From a virus: a DNA stretch of 20,333 bases. The first letter of the stretch is position 1; every line of letters begins with the position of its first letter. This document shows, piece by piece, positions 1-6,935 of this stretch. The position numbers and the translations under genes are program-made. Under the pieces are notes generated by a model. The model was given only the letters and a program-made list of their open reading frames with translations. It had not been told where the DNA came from and ran no database searches. Location: positions 1-20,333 of IMG/VR virus record IMGVR_UViG_3300043446_001434. The stretch is one strand, 5' to 3'.

Positions 1-127
1 TATCCGCCTCGATTGCGGCCTTCACCGAGGTAGATCCTGTAGATGCTAGATATCCGTCGAGCTTGGCCTGTCCAGCTGACTCACTCATACGACCTACGAT
101 GAGTAGTATAGTGCAGGTCGCCTGGTC
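1..127. repeat. Terminal direct repeat, left copy
   Basis: These 127 bases are identical to 20207-20333. Identical ends of exactly 127 bp are the usual overlap left when a de Bruijn assembler with k = 127 closes a circular contig. Joining the ends continues the tail terminator reading frame without a break, which supports a circular (or circularly permuted) map of 20,206 bp. A true 127-bp physical terminal repeat is less likely, because both copies fall inside a coding sequence. Confidence 0.95.
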
Positions 128-283
128 GTATCCGCGGTTAAACGTATAATCAAAATTTAGATCTAATTGTCCGACGATTGCTCCAGGTACATTTACAGAA
201 TCAGGAATCGAATCATAGGTCTTTAGGCCTGAAATAGTCGCTAATCTGTTTTTTAGATTTGTGCGCACAGTCGAGGGAACCAT
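1..283 (-). CDS. Tail terminator protein, N-terminal part (gene continues across the circle join)
   Basis: Starts at ATG 283, which overlaps the stop of the head-tail adaptor gene (TAATG), and reads off the window at base 1. Across the join it continues at 20206 and stops at 20091, giving 132 residues. The protein begins MVPSTVRTNLKNRL and has the look of the actinophage tail-terminator family: N-terminal helix, a P-D-x-x-x-x-P region near residue 30, and later the conserved-looking GRMSESAGQAKLDGYL and KAAIEADKTL segments. These proteins form the ring that caps the tail tube and joins it to the head. The position between adaptor and tail tube is the expected one. The family call rests on recall and synteny. 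Confidence 0.75.
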   Translation of the reverse strand, partial: MVPSTVRTNLKNRLATISGLKTYDSIPDSVNVPGAIVGQLDLNFDYTFNRGYDQATCTILLIVGRMSESAGQAKLDGYLASTGSTSVKAAIEAD

Positions 284-906
284 TAAGCCGCTACCTCTTT
301 ACGATAAGCGCGTACCATCGCGGTTACGTCGCGTCCGAGTGGACTCATTCGTACAGCTCCAAGATCTCCTAATCCAAGAATTCCACCTGGAGAATCTTTA
401 CGCTTGTAAAGATCTGCCGTAAGAATCTGACAAGCGGTTTCGATATCGTCAGGAACGCTCGGCCATCCCCATTTCGCAGTGACTTGAACGCCTGGACGTA
501 GGCCATTAGAAAACATCCCAGGAAATACAGGCCAGGTATAAGTCGTATTTACCATAGTTAAATTTGTGTAAGGCCGACCTAGTGCAGGTGCGGTTAATGG
601 ATCCAAAAGATAATCGGTGTTAAGTGTAAGAGTAGTTTCAAAAGTTCCATCGCCATCCTCATCCAGCGCTACCACTAAATTCGTCGTAGATCCAATATCA
701 TCGACAAAACACAAAACCTCGTTATAGGCGCGATATTGACGAGCCGATGCATTAGCATCAAGATAAAAACGACGGTTAGCAATTTTATCGATACTGCGTG
801 AGGCTGACTCAATTAATGACTCTAAGAGCGTATCGTCGCTATTATCAGAAATCGATAAAAACGTTTTCATCGCGGTAAGAGTCGTATATCCGTTAGTTAT
901 AGCCAT
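283..906 (-). CDS. Head-tail connector/adaptor protein, HK97 gp6-like
   Basis: 207 residues. The N-terminal half (residues about 10-45) is the helical start typical of gp6-like connectors: a TLTAMKTFL segment, then DDTLLESLIESASRSIDKIANRRF. A middle beta-rich section follows, and then the characteristic W-G-W-P-xVPxDIETACQILTADLYKRKDSP segment (about 146-175). Such proteins form the 12-mer ring bound under the portal. The gene lies two genes after the major capsid protein and its stop overlaps the start of the tail terminator. The start ATG at 906 lies inside the last codons of the small upstream ORF. The assignment is by recognisable motif and synteny. Confidence 0.85.
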   Translation of the reverse strand: MAITNGYTTLTAMKTFLSISDNSDDTLLESLIESASRSIDKIANRRFYLDANASARQYRAYNEVLCFVDDIGSTTNLVVALDEDGDGTFETTLTLNTDYLLDPLTAPALGRPYTNLTMVNTTYTWPVFPGMFSNGLRPGVQVTAKWGWPSVPDDIETACQILTADLYKRKDSPGGILGLGDLGAVRMSPLGRDVTAMVRAYRKEVAA

Positions 907-1061
907 CCAGGATCTCCATCATAAATAGGGACAGGTATTTTCGATAATGGGACGGCGCTTAGTGTAATAGCTCCTGAATTACGCATAAGTATCGCCCCTA
1001 AAGATCCTGGATAGTTATAACCACTCGGCCGCCTGGTCAAGTGTGACGGCCGAGAGGTCAT
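897..1061 (-). CDS. Possible very small protein between capsid and adaptor genes
   Basis: An ORF of 54 codons starts six bases after the capsid stop and ends by overlapping the adaptor start (10 bp). The C-terminal part reads MRNSGAITLSAVPLSKIPVP then IYDGDPGWL, which looks protein-like. The start is uncertain. The first 13 codons coincide with a strong hairpin (1020-1058). An internal ATG at 986 has an AGGGG sequence nine bases upstream, so the true product may be only 29 residues. No function is recognised. The position is one where some siphophages carry a head-completion gene, but this is too short for a typical stopper. Confidence 0.35.
   Translation of the reverse strand: MTSRPSHLTRRPSGYNYPGSLGAILMRNSGAITLSAVPLSKIPVPIYDGDPGWL
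1020..1058 (-). promoter_or_regulatory. Strong hairpin just after the major capsid gene
   Basis: CTCGGCCG (1024-1031) and CGGCCGAG (1047-1054) form a perfect 8-bp stem with a 15-base loop. Beyond an A-A mismatch, ACC (1020-1022) pairs with GGT (1056-1058). It starts 10 bases after the capsid stop codon on the minus strand. No T-run follows, so it is not a classic terminator. An RNA-processing or 3'-protecting role that raises capsid mRNA relative to downstream genes is inference. Confidence 0.55.
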
Positions 1062-1067
1062 TCGGTA

Positions 1068-2423
1068 CTAGAAGCTAGGTGCAGCTAGGCCAGTGCCGTT
1101 AATTTGCGCGAACGCTTTTGGATAGCGTAGCGAGGTATATGCGAACATTCCGAACATAACGATATTTAGTGCGACTTTACCGTTTGGTTCTTCGAATGTG
1201 ACATATGTAGGCGAATTCGCTTCTTCGAACAAGTGTGACTCGTTGAGATCGACGATATGAATCGAATCCTGGTTGGTTCCAGCTCCAAGATTAGTAGCGA
1301 GGTTCGCGTCTGTGATGATCGGCAGACCGAGAATGGAGTAACCACTATTCGTTCCGTATGACGGATATCCTGAACCAGTACCCATCGCATTTGTCGGATT
1401 GTACGCAGTTGGTACGACCAATGGACGGTTATTACCGTCAAGGCCTGAGAGGAACCATCCGAGACGGCGTGGATGCATAAGAATCGCGTTTGGCGATGCG
1501 TACACGTTGCTCTGAATCTGTTGAATTGCATCTGCGATCTTTGGATAAACGCCTGCGACTGTTCCAGTCGTTGCGGTGTAAGTAACCAAAATACCAGTAG
1601 TCATATTTTGGATACCGAGAGGCTGACCGTTTGAGCCAGTTCCGTTAATGATGAGATCATCGAGCTTAGTGTTATAAGCACGAATGAGATCGCTCAAAAC
1701 GATGCTCTCGATATTGTAACCGCGGAGGAGAGCCTGCTTTGAAACCGAGTTTTGACCTGCAACCGTATTAACGTTAATGGTCAAGCTGGAATCTGCTGGA
1801 TCCTGTGAGACTGCGGCGGTGTTTTGTGAAGTTTGAGCTGCGACTGAGGTTCCAGTGCCGATCAAGGATAAGACCACGCTCATACCTTGTGGTGGGAGTG
1901 TGTGCTTACGAGATGCATCTGCGAATGGACGACCAGCGCGAGCCAATGGTGCATAAAGATCTACGAGGTACTGTGGTACGACGAGACCTGAGAAGCTCGA
2001 GGTGCTGGCTGCACGATATTCCACGCGCATTTCTTCTTGATGGCGACGAATACGATCGCTTGCTTCTACGTCTGTATTGAAATGTGCCTTTACTGCATCC
2101 GAGAGGAATGAGTTTTCGCTGCGCTCGTGATAAGTGACAGGCTCAGAGATAACCTTGATAGCCTCGCGCTTTTCTGTCGCTGGCTTTGTGCTATCTACTT
2201 TAGCTGCCAATTCAGCGGCTTTAGCATTACGCAATTCGATATCAGAAATCTGTTCGATGCGTTCATCGAGCTTTTTAATTTCAACATTAAGAGCTTCGAT
2301 ATTAGCGAGTTCTACCTCGCTTACGTCGCGAGTTTCCTCAGCGGCGCGATCGACGATCGCCTGGATCATCGAAGTTTTGCTCTCGCGCTTTTCGCGTAGG
2401 GACGATAAAAATGTGTTTGCCAC
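1068..2423 (-). CDS. Major capsid protein, HK97 fold, with N-terminal delta domain
   Basis: 451 residues; the start is GTG at 2423, set by AAGGAGA at 2431-2437. Residues 1 to about 130 are charged and helical (coiled coil around 36-85, rich in E, K, L and A), as in the delta/scaffold domain of HK97-type capsid precursors. The mature fold begins around residue 137-150 (AASTSSFSGLVVPQYLVDL), where the prohead protease would be expected to cut. Later features typical of the family are the N-arm/E-loop region with PADSSLTINVNT, the spine-helix region KIADAIQQIQ, and the P-domain-like IVMFGMFAYTSLRYPKAFAQI near the C terminus. It is expected to build the icosahedral shell. The untranslated leader carries four GAGGTGTC repeats (2463-2532). 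Confidence 0.92.
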   Translation of the reverse strand: MANTFLSSLREKRESKTSMIQAIVDRAAEETRDVSEVELANIEALNVEIKKLDERIEQISDIELRNAKAAELAAKVDSTKPATEKREAIKVISEPVTYHERSENSFLSDAVKAHFNTDVEASDRIRRHQEEMRVEYRAASTSSFSGLVVPQYLVDLYAPLARAGRPFADASRKHTLPPQGMSVVLSLIGTGTSVAAQTSQNTAAVSQDPADSSLTINVNTVAGQNSVSKQALLRGYNIESIVLSDLIRAYNTKLDDLIINGTGSNGQPLGIQNMTTGILVTYTATTGTVAGVYPKIADAIQQIQSNVYASPNAILMHPRRLGWFLSGLDGNNRPLVVPTAYNPTNAMGTGSGYPSYGTNSGYSILGLPIITDANLATNLGAGTNQDSIHIVDLNESHLFEEANSPTYVTFEEPNGKVALNIVMFGMFAYTSLRYPKAFAQINGTGLAAPSF

Positions 2424-2462
2424 GTTTTACTCTCCTTAAGAATAAAAGTTAATTATTTTTAA

Positions 2463-2532
2463 GAGGTGTCGATTTCTTTCGTGGCGAGGTGTCGCTCGTG
2501 GCGAGGTGTCGCATCCTAAAAATCGAGGTGTC
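2463..2532. repeat. Four GAGGTGTC repeats in the capsid gene leader
   Basis: GAGGTGTC occurs at 2463-2470, 2486-2493, 2503-2510 and 2525-2532. The middle two sit in a 17-bp tandem unit (coding strand CGACACCTCGCCACGA plus one variable base). In these two units GCGA and TCGC flank a GGTG tetranucleotide, so each can fold as a mini-hairpin. The block lies between the stop of the upstream gene and the capsid ribosome binding site. It may be a protein-binding or RNA-structure element; the role is unknown. Confidence 0.8.
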
Positions 2533-2548
2533 TTTCTATCGGATTATC

Positions 2549-3073
2549 TTACTTTATTTTCTGTAAAAGTTTTAATATACCGAGAGCGCGATTCGTGCGA
2601 TCTTGGTTTTGAGCCGCTATCTTGTCAGCCCACGATTTACCTGCATCGCCTCCCCATAAGGCCCAGGCAATACGACCATTACTAGGATAACCAGGTTCGC
2701 CAGGTCTAAATCCTTCGGCCTCTTTATCGACTCGATGACGTGCGAAAAATGATCGCATTCTCAAAACCGTATCTAAGGGTAAGGATTTACCATTAGCGAT
2801 ATCTCTTGCTCTAGCTATTCCTACAGCTGTACCACCGCGACCGAATTCACGTCTCCAGGCTAGACCTCTTTCGGCTTCGGATTTCATAGCTGCCGTAGGT
2901 GTAAAACCCTCTGCCCTAACTTCACGATTTCCGTATTCGGAGATATTAATCGCTGTTAATTGATCCTCGGCTTGAGCCTTTGTTTTATGACAGCCCATTA
3001 CCTCATTCGTTGAATCTTTTACGACTGCGAAACCGCTACAGTCAGGATGGTTACTTTTTATGCTGTATGGCAT
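2549..3073 (-). CDS. Conserved phage protein of unknown function between protease and capsid genes
   Basis: 174 residues from ATG 3073, chosen because MPYSIKSNHPDCSGFAVVKD is the usual beginning of this conserved phage segment. A start seven codons upstream at 3094 is possible. Two blocks are visible. Residues 1-43 contain the NHPDCSGFAV and GCHKTKAQAEDQL motifs. Residues about 66-150 contain GLAWRREFGRGGTAVGIARARD, then VLRMRSFFARHRVDK, and a tryptophan/glycine-rich end, RIAWALWGGDAGKSWADKI. Similar blocks recur in actinophage and alphaproteobacterial phage head modules, sometimes fused to protease or portal proteins, without an assigned function that I can name. The start overlaps the prohead protease stop by 23 bp, so the two are probably translated together. 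Confidence 0.75.
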   Translation of the reverse strand: MPYSIKSNHPDCSGFAVVKDSTNEVMGCHKTKAQAEDQLTAINISEYGNREVRAEGFTPTAAMKSEAERGLAWRREFGRGGTAVGIARARDIANGKSLPLDTVLRMRSFFARHRVDKEAEGFRPGEPGYPSNGRIAWALWGGDAGKSWADKIAAQNQDRTNRALGILKLLQKIK

Positions 3074-3599
3074 TGAGGATTTCTTTAGCCGCATCGAGTC
3101 GAGGAGTTTCGACTGTCTCTTGAGACCTCACACCTGTTACAGCTGCCATATCACCATAAGCGCCAAAAGTAACAAGTGAGACCTCGGCAAGATGAGCTTT
3201 CAGGCGTTCGATAACACCGTCGGATCTCTTACGATTTTTAATTGGCATAAATCCGATAGATAACTGATCTAGCGCTCCATCCTTAACAAGCTCTAAAGCG
3301 TCATCGCCTTCTCTTGTTTTAGAGATCTTAAATTCAGCGTATAACCCCTGGTCTGTCTCGCGTAACAATGTGGCGCGACCGATAGGATTTTTAGAATCGT
3401 GATTACGCAATAATTTTACGCGGTGTGCAGCTTTAATAACGTCTGCGAAAGCGCCTTTACGGAATACCTCCGTCGTATCGGAGCTAACGCGCTGCTCTTT
3501 ATCGTATGGTACGGCGATACCCATAATGGTACGACCTTCGGCATCTTGGCGAATCTCTAGGTCGATGTTATAGCTACGGATCTCATTATCAGAGTTCAC
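3051..3599 (-). CDS. Prohead (head maturation) protease, HK97 type, family U35
   Basis: 182 residues from GTG 3599, chosen because AAGGAG (3609-3614) lies nine bases upstream. ATG at 3617 and GTG at 3626 are alternatives in the same frame. The core has the expected serine-protease triad positions: His67 in LLRNHD, Ser114 in DQLSIGFMP, and an acidic residue Glu139 in AHLAEVSLV. An early GIAVPYDKEQ segment and an F-x-x-G-AFAD segment are also standard. It would cleave the delta domain from the capsid precursor after shell assembly. It overlaps the portal stop by 11 bp and precedes the unknown head-module gene and the capsid gene, the normal order. Confidence 0.9.
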   Translation of the reverse strand: MNSDNEIRSYNIDLEIRQDAEGRTIMGIAVPYDKEQRVSSDTTEVFRKGAFADVIKAAHRVKLLRNHDSKNPIGRATLLRETDQGLYAEFKISKTREGDDALELVKDGALDQLSIGFMPIKNRKRSDGVIERLKAHLAEVSLVTFGAYGDMAAVTGVRSQETVETPRLDAAKEILNAIQHKK

Positions 3600-4776
3600 T
3601 ACTATCCACTCCTTCATCTTCCTCACTTAGATCCGAACCTGGTTCTTCCATATCGATAGGATCTTGATCGATAGGGTTAATAGGATCTCTATTTTCCATT
3701 TCTCGTACCTCATTTACCGTTAAGAATCCACTCTGAATTCCGAGAGCGTGTGCCTGATAACGTGAAAGCGTGTCAGTTCGCAATAATGTGTCGTAATTGA
3801 ATTTCGCCTCTTGGCCGCGTACTAATAGATCCGAAAGAGCCTGTTCAATACGTTCAGCTATTGGTTGAATAGACCAGCGTACAAGCTGGAGATTTTCTTG
3901 TTCAACATTCGCATAAGTACGAGAGCTATTAGGTGCTCCTAGATAATAAGCTGGTAGGCCAAGAATGTTCGCAGCTTCGGTTAGCCCTGCGATCTGCGCT
4001 TCGATTAATTGCGACTCTTGAGCGTTCGACGAAAGTATTTCGAAATCAGTCGTCGCATTTAAAACCGCTGGCTGGCGATTACGACCGCTATACATAGATA
4101 ACCATGCAGCCTTGAGAGCATCGGCTTCCTCTTGAGTAAGATCAGGATTACCGCTTTTAATTACAGCTGTGGGATTGACGCCACCATCAAAATATCGAGC
4201 CGCGTACTCATTGATAGCAATTTCTTTACCGATAGCTTGTTTTTGTGTCTGCACGATACCGCGACCGAATACCTCGCCTGGTAATGTGAAATTTTTAATG
4301 TGCAGGATTTCATCTGTGGGATAAACCCTGTCATCGATGCGATAAATGAGTTCGCCATCTTGACGTCCAATATGTACGCGATCTATTGCTACAGGATAAA
4401 AGAAATCAGGATAACCATTATCGTTCGCTGGCCCTAATACCGCGATGTAATTACCATCGAGAATAAGAGAAGCGGCCATCGCGCTAATAGTTTCCATTCG
4501 CGTCTCTTGTGGATTAGGACGTTTAAGAATCGGCGGCGTTGGATCTACGCGCTCACCATTACGATAACTATGTAATCCAAGTGCTCCGATAGCATCTGCT
4601 AAAAGTGTGACACCGCGATAAATTGCAGGTACGCCGAGAGCTGTATTCGTATCGACGTAAGTTCCAGCCCAATTAGCTTGAAATGCTCGACCTACGCGAC
4701 CTAAAGAATCGACATAACCTGACGACGTATAGACGACGGAAGGTTGGATCTGCCGTTTTAGGAGACGTCCGAGCAT
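3589..4776 (-). CDS. Portal protein, HK97 family (phage_portal)
   Basis: 395 residues from ATG 4776, with AGGAA seven bases upstream. Features of the family: the N-terminal segment ALGVPAIYRGVTLLADAIGAL (about 46-66), LILDGNYIAVLGPA, the KNFTLPGEVFGRGIVQ and EIAINEYAARYFDGG segments, and the wing/clip region GLPAYYLGAPNSSRTYANVEQE. The acidic tail (DMEEPGSDLSEEDEG) is common. Portal rings form the DNA entry vertex and dock the terminase. The start codon overlaps the stop of the small membrane protein gene (TAATG), and its end overlaps the protease start. Confidence 0.93.
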   Translation of the reverse strand: MLGRLLKRQIQPSVVYTSSGYVDSLGRVGRAFQANWAGTYVDTNTALGVPAIYRGVTLLADAIGALGLHSYRNGERVDPTPPILKRPNPQETRMETISAMAASLILDGNYIAVLGPANDNGYPDFFYPVAIDRVHIGRQDGELIYRIDDRVYPTDEILHIKNFTLPGEVFGRGIVQTQKQAIGKEIAINEYAARYFDGGVNPTAVIKSGNPDLTQEEADALKAAWLSMYSGRNRQPAVLNATTDFEILSSNAQESQLIEAQIAGLTEAANILGLPAYYLGAPNSSRTYANVEQENLQLVRWSIQPIAERIEQALSDLLVRGQEAKFNYDTLLRTDTLSRYQAHALGIQSGFLTVNEVREMENRDPINPIDQDPIDMEEPGSDLSEEDEGVDSSEL

Positions 4777-4934
4777 TATTTATTCCTTCTTTCCATCGCG
4801 ATACCGAAAAGGATGAGAAAAGACCCTCCTAATACTATCGCAGACTGGGGATAAATCAGATACGCTCCATACGTCAAGACGGCTGTACCGATTAATTGAA
4901 TGAGAAGTGGTATTACGGCTACAAATGTTTTCAT
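4776..4934 (-). CDS. Small two-helix membrane protein between terminase and portal
   Basis: 52 residues; the ATG at 4934 overlaps the terminase stop (TAATGA) and its own stop overlaps the portal start (TAATG), so it fills the gap exactly. The sequence starts MKTFVAVIPLLIQLIGTAVL, then a short polar turn (AYLIYPQS), then a second hydrophobic stretch AIVLGGSFLILFGIAM, and ends in the basic ERRNK. Two transmembrane helices with the basic end inside is the simplest reading. No function is recognised. Small membrane proteins at this place occur in some actinophages (recollection). The exact coupling on both sides is good evidence that it is translated. Confidence 0.8.
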   Translation of the reverse strand: MKTFVAVIPLLIQLIGTAVLTYGAYLIYPQSAIVLGGSFLILFGIAMERRNK

Positions 4935-6340
4935 TAGAAAATCTTGCTCCTTGCCACTGGCAGTTCGACAGGTTCGTTTATTACACCGTAGCGAGCCAGT
5001 GTCGCCGCTACCAATGGGGTTATGTTATTCGTACTCTTACGAGACCAGGCCCACGAGTCACCTAAAGCTCGTTTAGTAGATCCGATGATGGCGTCTCGTA
5101 AATTAGGGTCGTCTAAGTGGCATATCGTTTTAGCCTGAACTGCATCGTAAAAGGATCCACACGCTCTAGCGTAATCGCGTAGGCCGATTGAGATGATTTT
5201 GATGCCTGCATTTTCTAATTCACCGATCATCGATGACGCTGGAGATCCATTATCGATAACTACTGGCGCATCCCATTTTTTAGCGATTTCAATAAGTCGC
5301 GGTAATACCCAGTTAGCTCCATCTCGCGCCTCGATGATTTCTACAGGCGTTTTATCGCGAATTGTGGAGGATGCGGCGATCGAGGATTTATCTCGCTCTC
5401 GTGAGATATCTACACCTAAAACGATTTTATTACCTACGGTTATATCTGTTCGAGCCAAGCTATCCCATAGATCTACGTCGATCACAGCTACCGCCTCAAG
5501 AGCTGGCCATACATTAAGCCATTCTTTCGTAAAGATCTCAGGACTATTAGTTGTCGCAGCTTCTCGGACAGCTTCAATAAGTACGCCATTACTTTCACCG
5601 AGAGAAGGTATCGCCTGACGCCATATGGACTCATCCATATAATCGAATTTCTCCTCAGTCGGCGCCCATTCGAACCAGGCTAGTCTCGTAGATTTATCGG
5701 CGATATTGGCGTGAGCTACAGATCGATAATGCTGGAGTAGCTCGCTCTTTCCTGGAATTCCAGCATTAGACAGGATCCATAACTGTCCATCTTTACGAGT
5801 AGCTAATGTCGGCTGTAATGAAGCTATGAGTGAAAGAGGATGCATCAAGGCTTCATCGATAACCATAAGATTAAGACTCATACCTCGAGCGCCTTTATCG
5901 TTAGGTGTGACGATGCCGTAACTCGATCCATTTTTCATATAGATCCGTTCGCTTCCGTTTATGTATGAAATACGATGGATCTGTTTAGCTATAGCTGGAC
6001 ACCGTTCAAAACTATTGACGTGCTCTTGCCACTTGAGTTTCGCCATATTGCGATCCTGAGCTGTATAGGCGACGTGATGACGTGGCTTTAGTAATTCGAA
6101 AGCTATTCGCGTTTCAACGAGTTTGGATTTTCCTGACTGGCGACCTACACCGACTCCTACGGTTCGATACCAGTAATGCCCATCGACCTTTTCTAAAGCT
6201 GTATCGGCTACCTGGCGCTGCCACTGATACAAGCTGAAACCCATTAGATTAGCGACCTTCTCCAGCTTATCGCCATCGGTCGGTAAATCAGGATCTCTTA
6301 AGGTCGCCCACCTGGGAGCGCATACATTTAGGACGTCCAT
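4934..6340 (-). CDS. terL: Terminase large subunit (packaging ATPase and nuclease)
   Basis: 468 residues. The ATPase domain has a Walker A loop at residues 65-72 (VGRQSGKS), a Walker B at 158-164 (LMVIDEA) and a coupling motif at 191-193 (SNA). The RNase H-like nuclease domain has Asp311 in VLGVDIS, Asp363 in VVIDNGS and a third acidic residue near 428 (LGDSWAWSRK). The N-terminal LYQWQRQVADTAL is the usual adenine-binding segment. The protein cuts and pumps DNA through the portal. The ATG at 6340 overlaps the preceding gene by 13 bp, and the stop overlaps the small membrane protein. Its presence directly after an HNH gene and a small basic protein is typical of cos-type packaging modules. 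Confidence 0.95.
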   Translation of the reverse strand: MDVLNVCAPRWATLRDPDLPTDGDKLEKVANLMGFSLYQWQRQVADTALEKVDGHYWYRTVGVGVGRQSGKSKLVETRIAFELLKPRHHVAYTAQDRNMAKLKWQEHVNSFERCPAIAKQIHRISYINGSERIYMKNGSSYGIVTPNDKGARGMSLNLMVIDEALMHPLSLIASLQPTLATRKDGQLWILSNAGIPGKSELLQHYRSVAHANIADKSTRLAWFEWAPTEEKFDYMDESIWRQAIPSLGESNGVLIEAVREAATTNSPEIFTKEWLNVWPALEAVAVIDVDLWDSLARTDITVGNKIVLGVDISRERDKSSIAASSTIRDKTPVEIIEARDGANWVLPRLIEIAKKWDAPVVIDNGSPASSMIGELENAGIKIISIGLRDYARACGSFYDAVQAKTICHLDDPNLRDAIIGSTKRALGDSWAWSRKSTNNITPLVAATLARYGVINEPVELPVARSKIF

Positions 6341-6603
6341 AGATCATCGACCGAATCGGTAGGCGCGATCTTGAACCATATCTCGCGTAGCTCTTTAGAG
6401 ATGCTAGGGATGCTATGAAGGTTTTGATTACTTTCCTCGATCTTATCCCAGGCAGTCGATAGACCTAGTAGCATCGTTATCGTGACCGCATCTATGTCAG
6501 TGCGACCGCGTAGCATCCGCTTCATAGCTCTCGTATGCCTACCTCCGCGTCGCCGCCTACCACTTACGGCTAGGTCGGACGGCTTTTCTTTTTTTGTTGC
6601 CAA
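6328..6603 (-). CDS. Putative terminase small subunit
   Basis: 91 residues from TTG 6603, with a GGGG run six bases upstream. The N terminus is very basic (KKEKPSDLAVSGRRRRGGRHTRAMKRMLRGR), suitable for DNA binding. It is followed by a helical segment, DAVTITMLLGLSTAWDKIEE. Its place directly before the large terminase and overlapping it by 13 bp is the main reason for the call, since small subunits are poorly conserved. It is short for the family (usually well over 100 residues). It overlaps the HNH gene by 47 bp in another frame. It could instead be an unrelated DNA-binding packaging protein. Confidence 0.5.
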   Translation of the reverse strand: MATKKEKPSDLAVSGRRRRGGRHTRAMKRMLRGRTDIDAVTITMLLGLSTAWDKIEESNQNLHSIPSISKELREIWFKIAPTDSVDDLWTS

Positions 6604-6817
6604 AAGATGCCCCTCTCGAGTAGTTACATTTCGCGCAGCTCGGTCTCAGATTTCCGCGCCATTCACTCAGATCCTCAACGCTGGCCAGTGGCGGATCGTG
6701 ATCGATGGTCGTCGCAGGTCTCCAATGACACCAGTAGCAAGTCGGATTTTGACTAAGAATAGATTTACGCAATTTCCGATAAATCGATCCATATTTCAAA
6801 TTATGCGAATGTTTCAT
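6557..6817 (-). CDS. HNH endonuclease of the packaging module
   Basis: 86 residues. It has a compact HNH fold: Cys27-x2-Cys30 (PTCYWC), the catalytic region IDHDPPLA with His40, Asn56 in GNLRPSC, and the second metal pair Cys61-x2-Cys64 followed by NYSRG. In HK97 and related cos phages a small HNH protein next to terminase is needed for DNA cutting at cos, together with TerL (established knowledge). The position immediately upstream of the terminase genes fits that role. The start ATG 6817 has only a weak ribosome site (AAAGA), so an alternative start is possible. Confidence 0.88.
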   Translation of the reverse strand: MKHSHNLKYGSIYRKLRKSILSQNPTCYWCHWRPATTIDHDPPLASVEDLSEWRGNLRPSCAKCNYSRGASFGNKKRKAVRPSRKW

Positions 6818-6935
6818 AACAAATCTTTATTTTTTATTTTATTTTTGTTAGCCAAGTTATCCACAGGGGGGAGAGAGAAACGAACACCGCGGCGTATCGT
6901 TCGTGCTTCGCCTGGGAAAAAACGGCCCACATTAT
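6818..6935. other. Non-coding stretch upstream of the terminase module, with DnaA-box-like site and inverted repeat
   Basis: 118 bases without a convincing gene. It holds an AT-rich tract (6826-6850), a sequence TTATCCACA (6857-6865) matching the consensus DnaA box, a G-run (6866-6871) and an inverted repeat ACGAAC/GTTCGT (6880-6885 and 6899-6904) around the palindrome CCGCGG (6887-6892). Its place just before HNH and terminase genes is where cos sites usually lie. A cos site or an origin are both possible; neither is shown. Confidence 0.5.
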
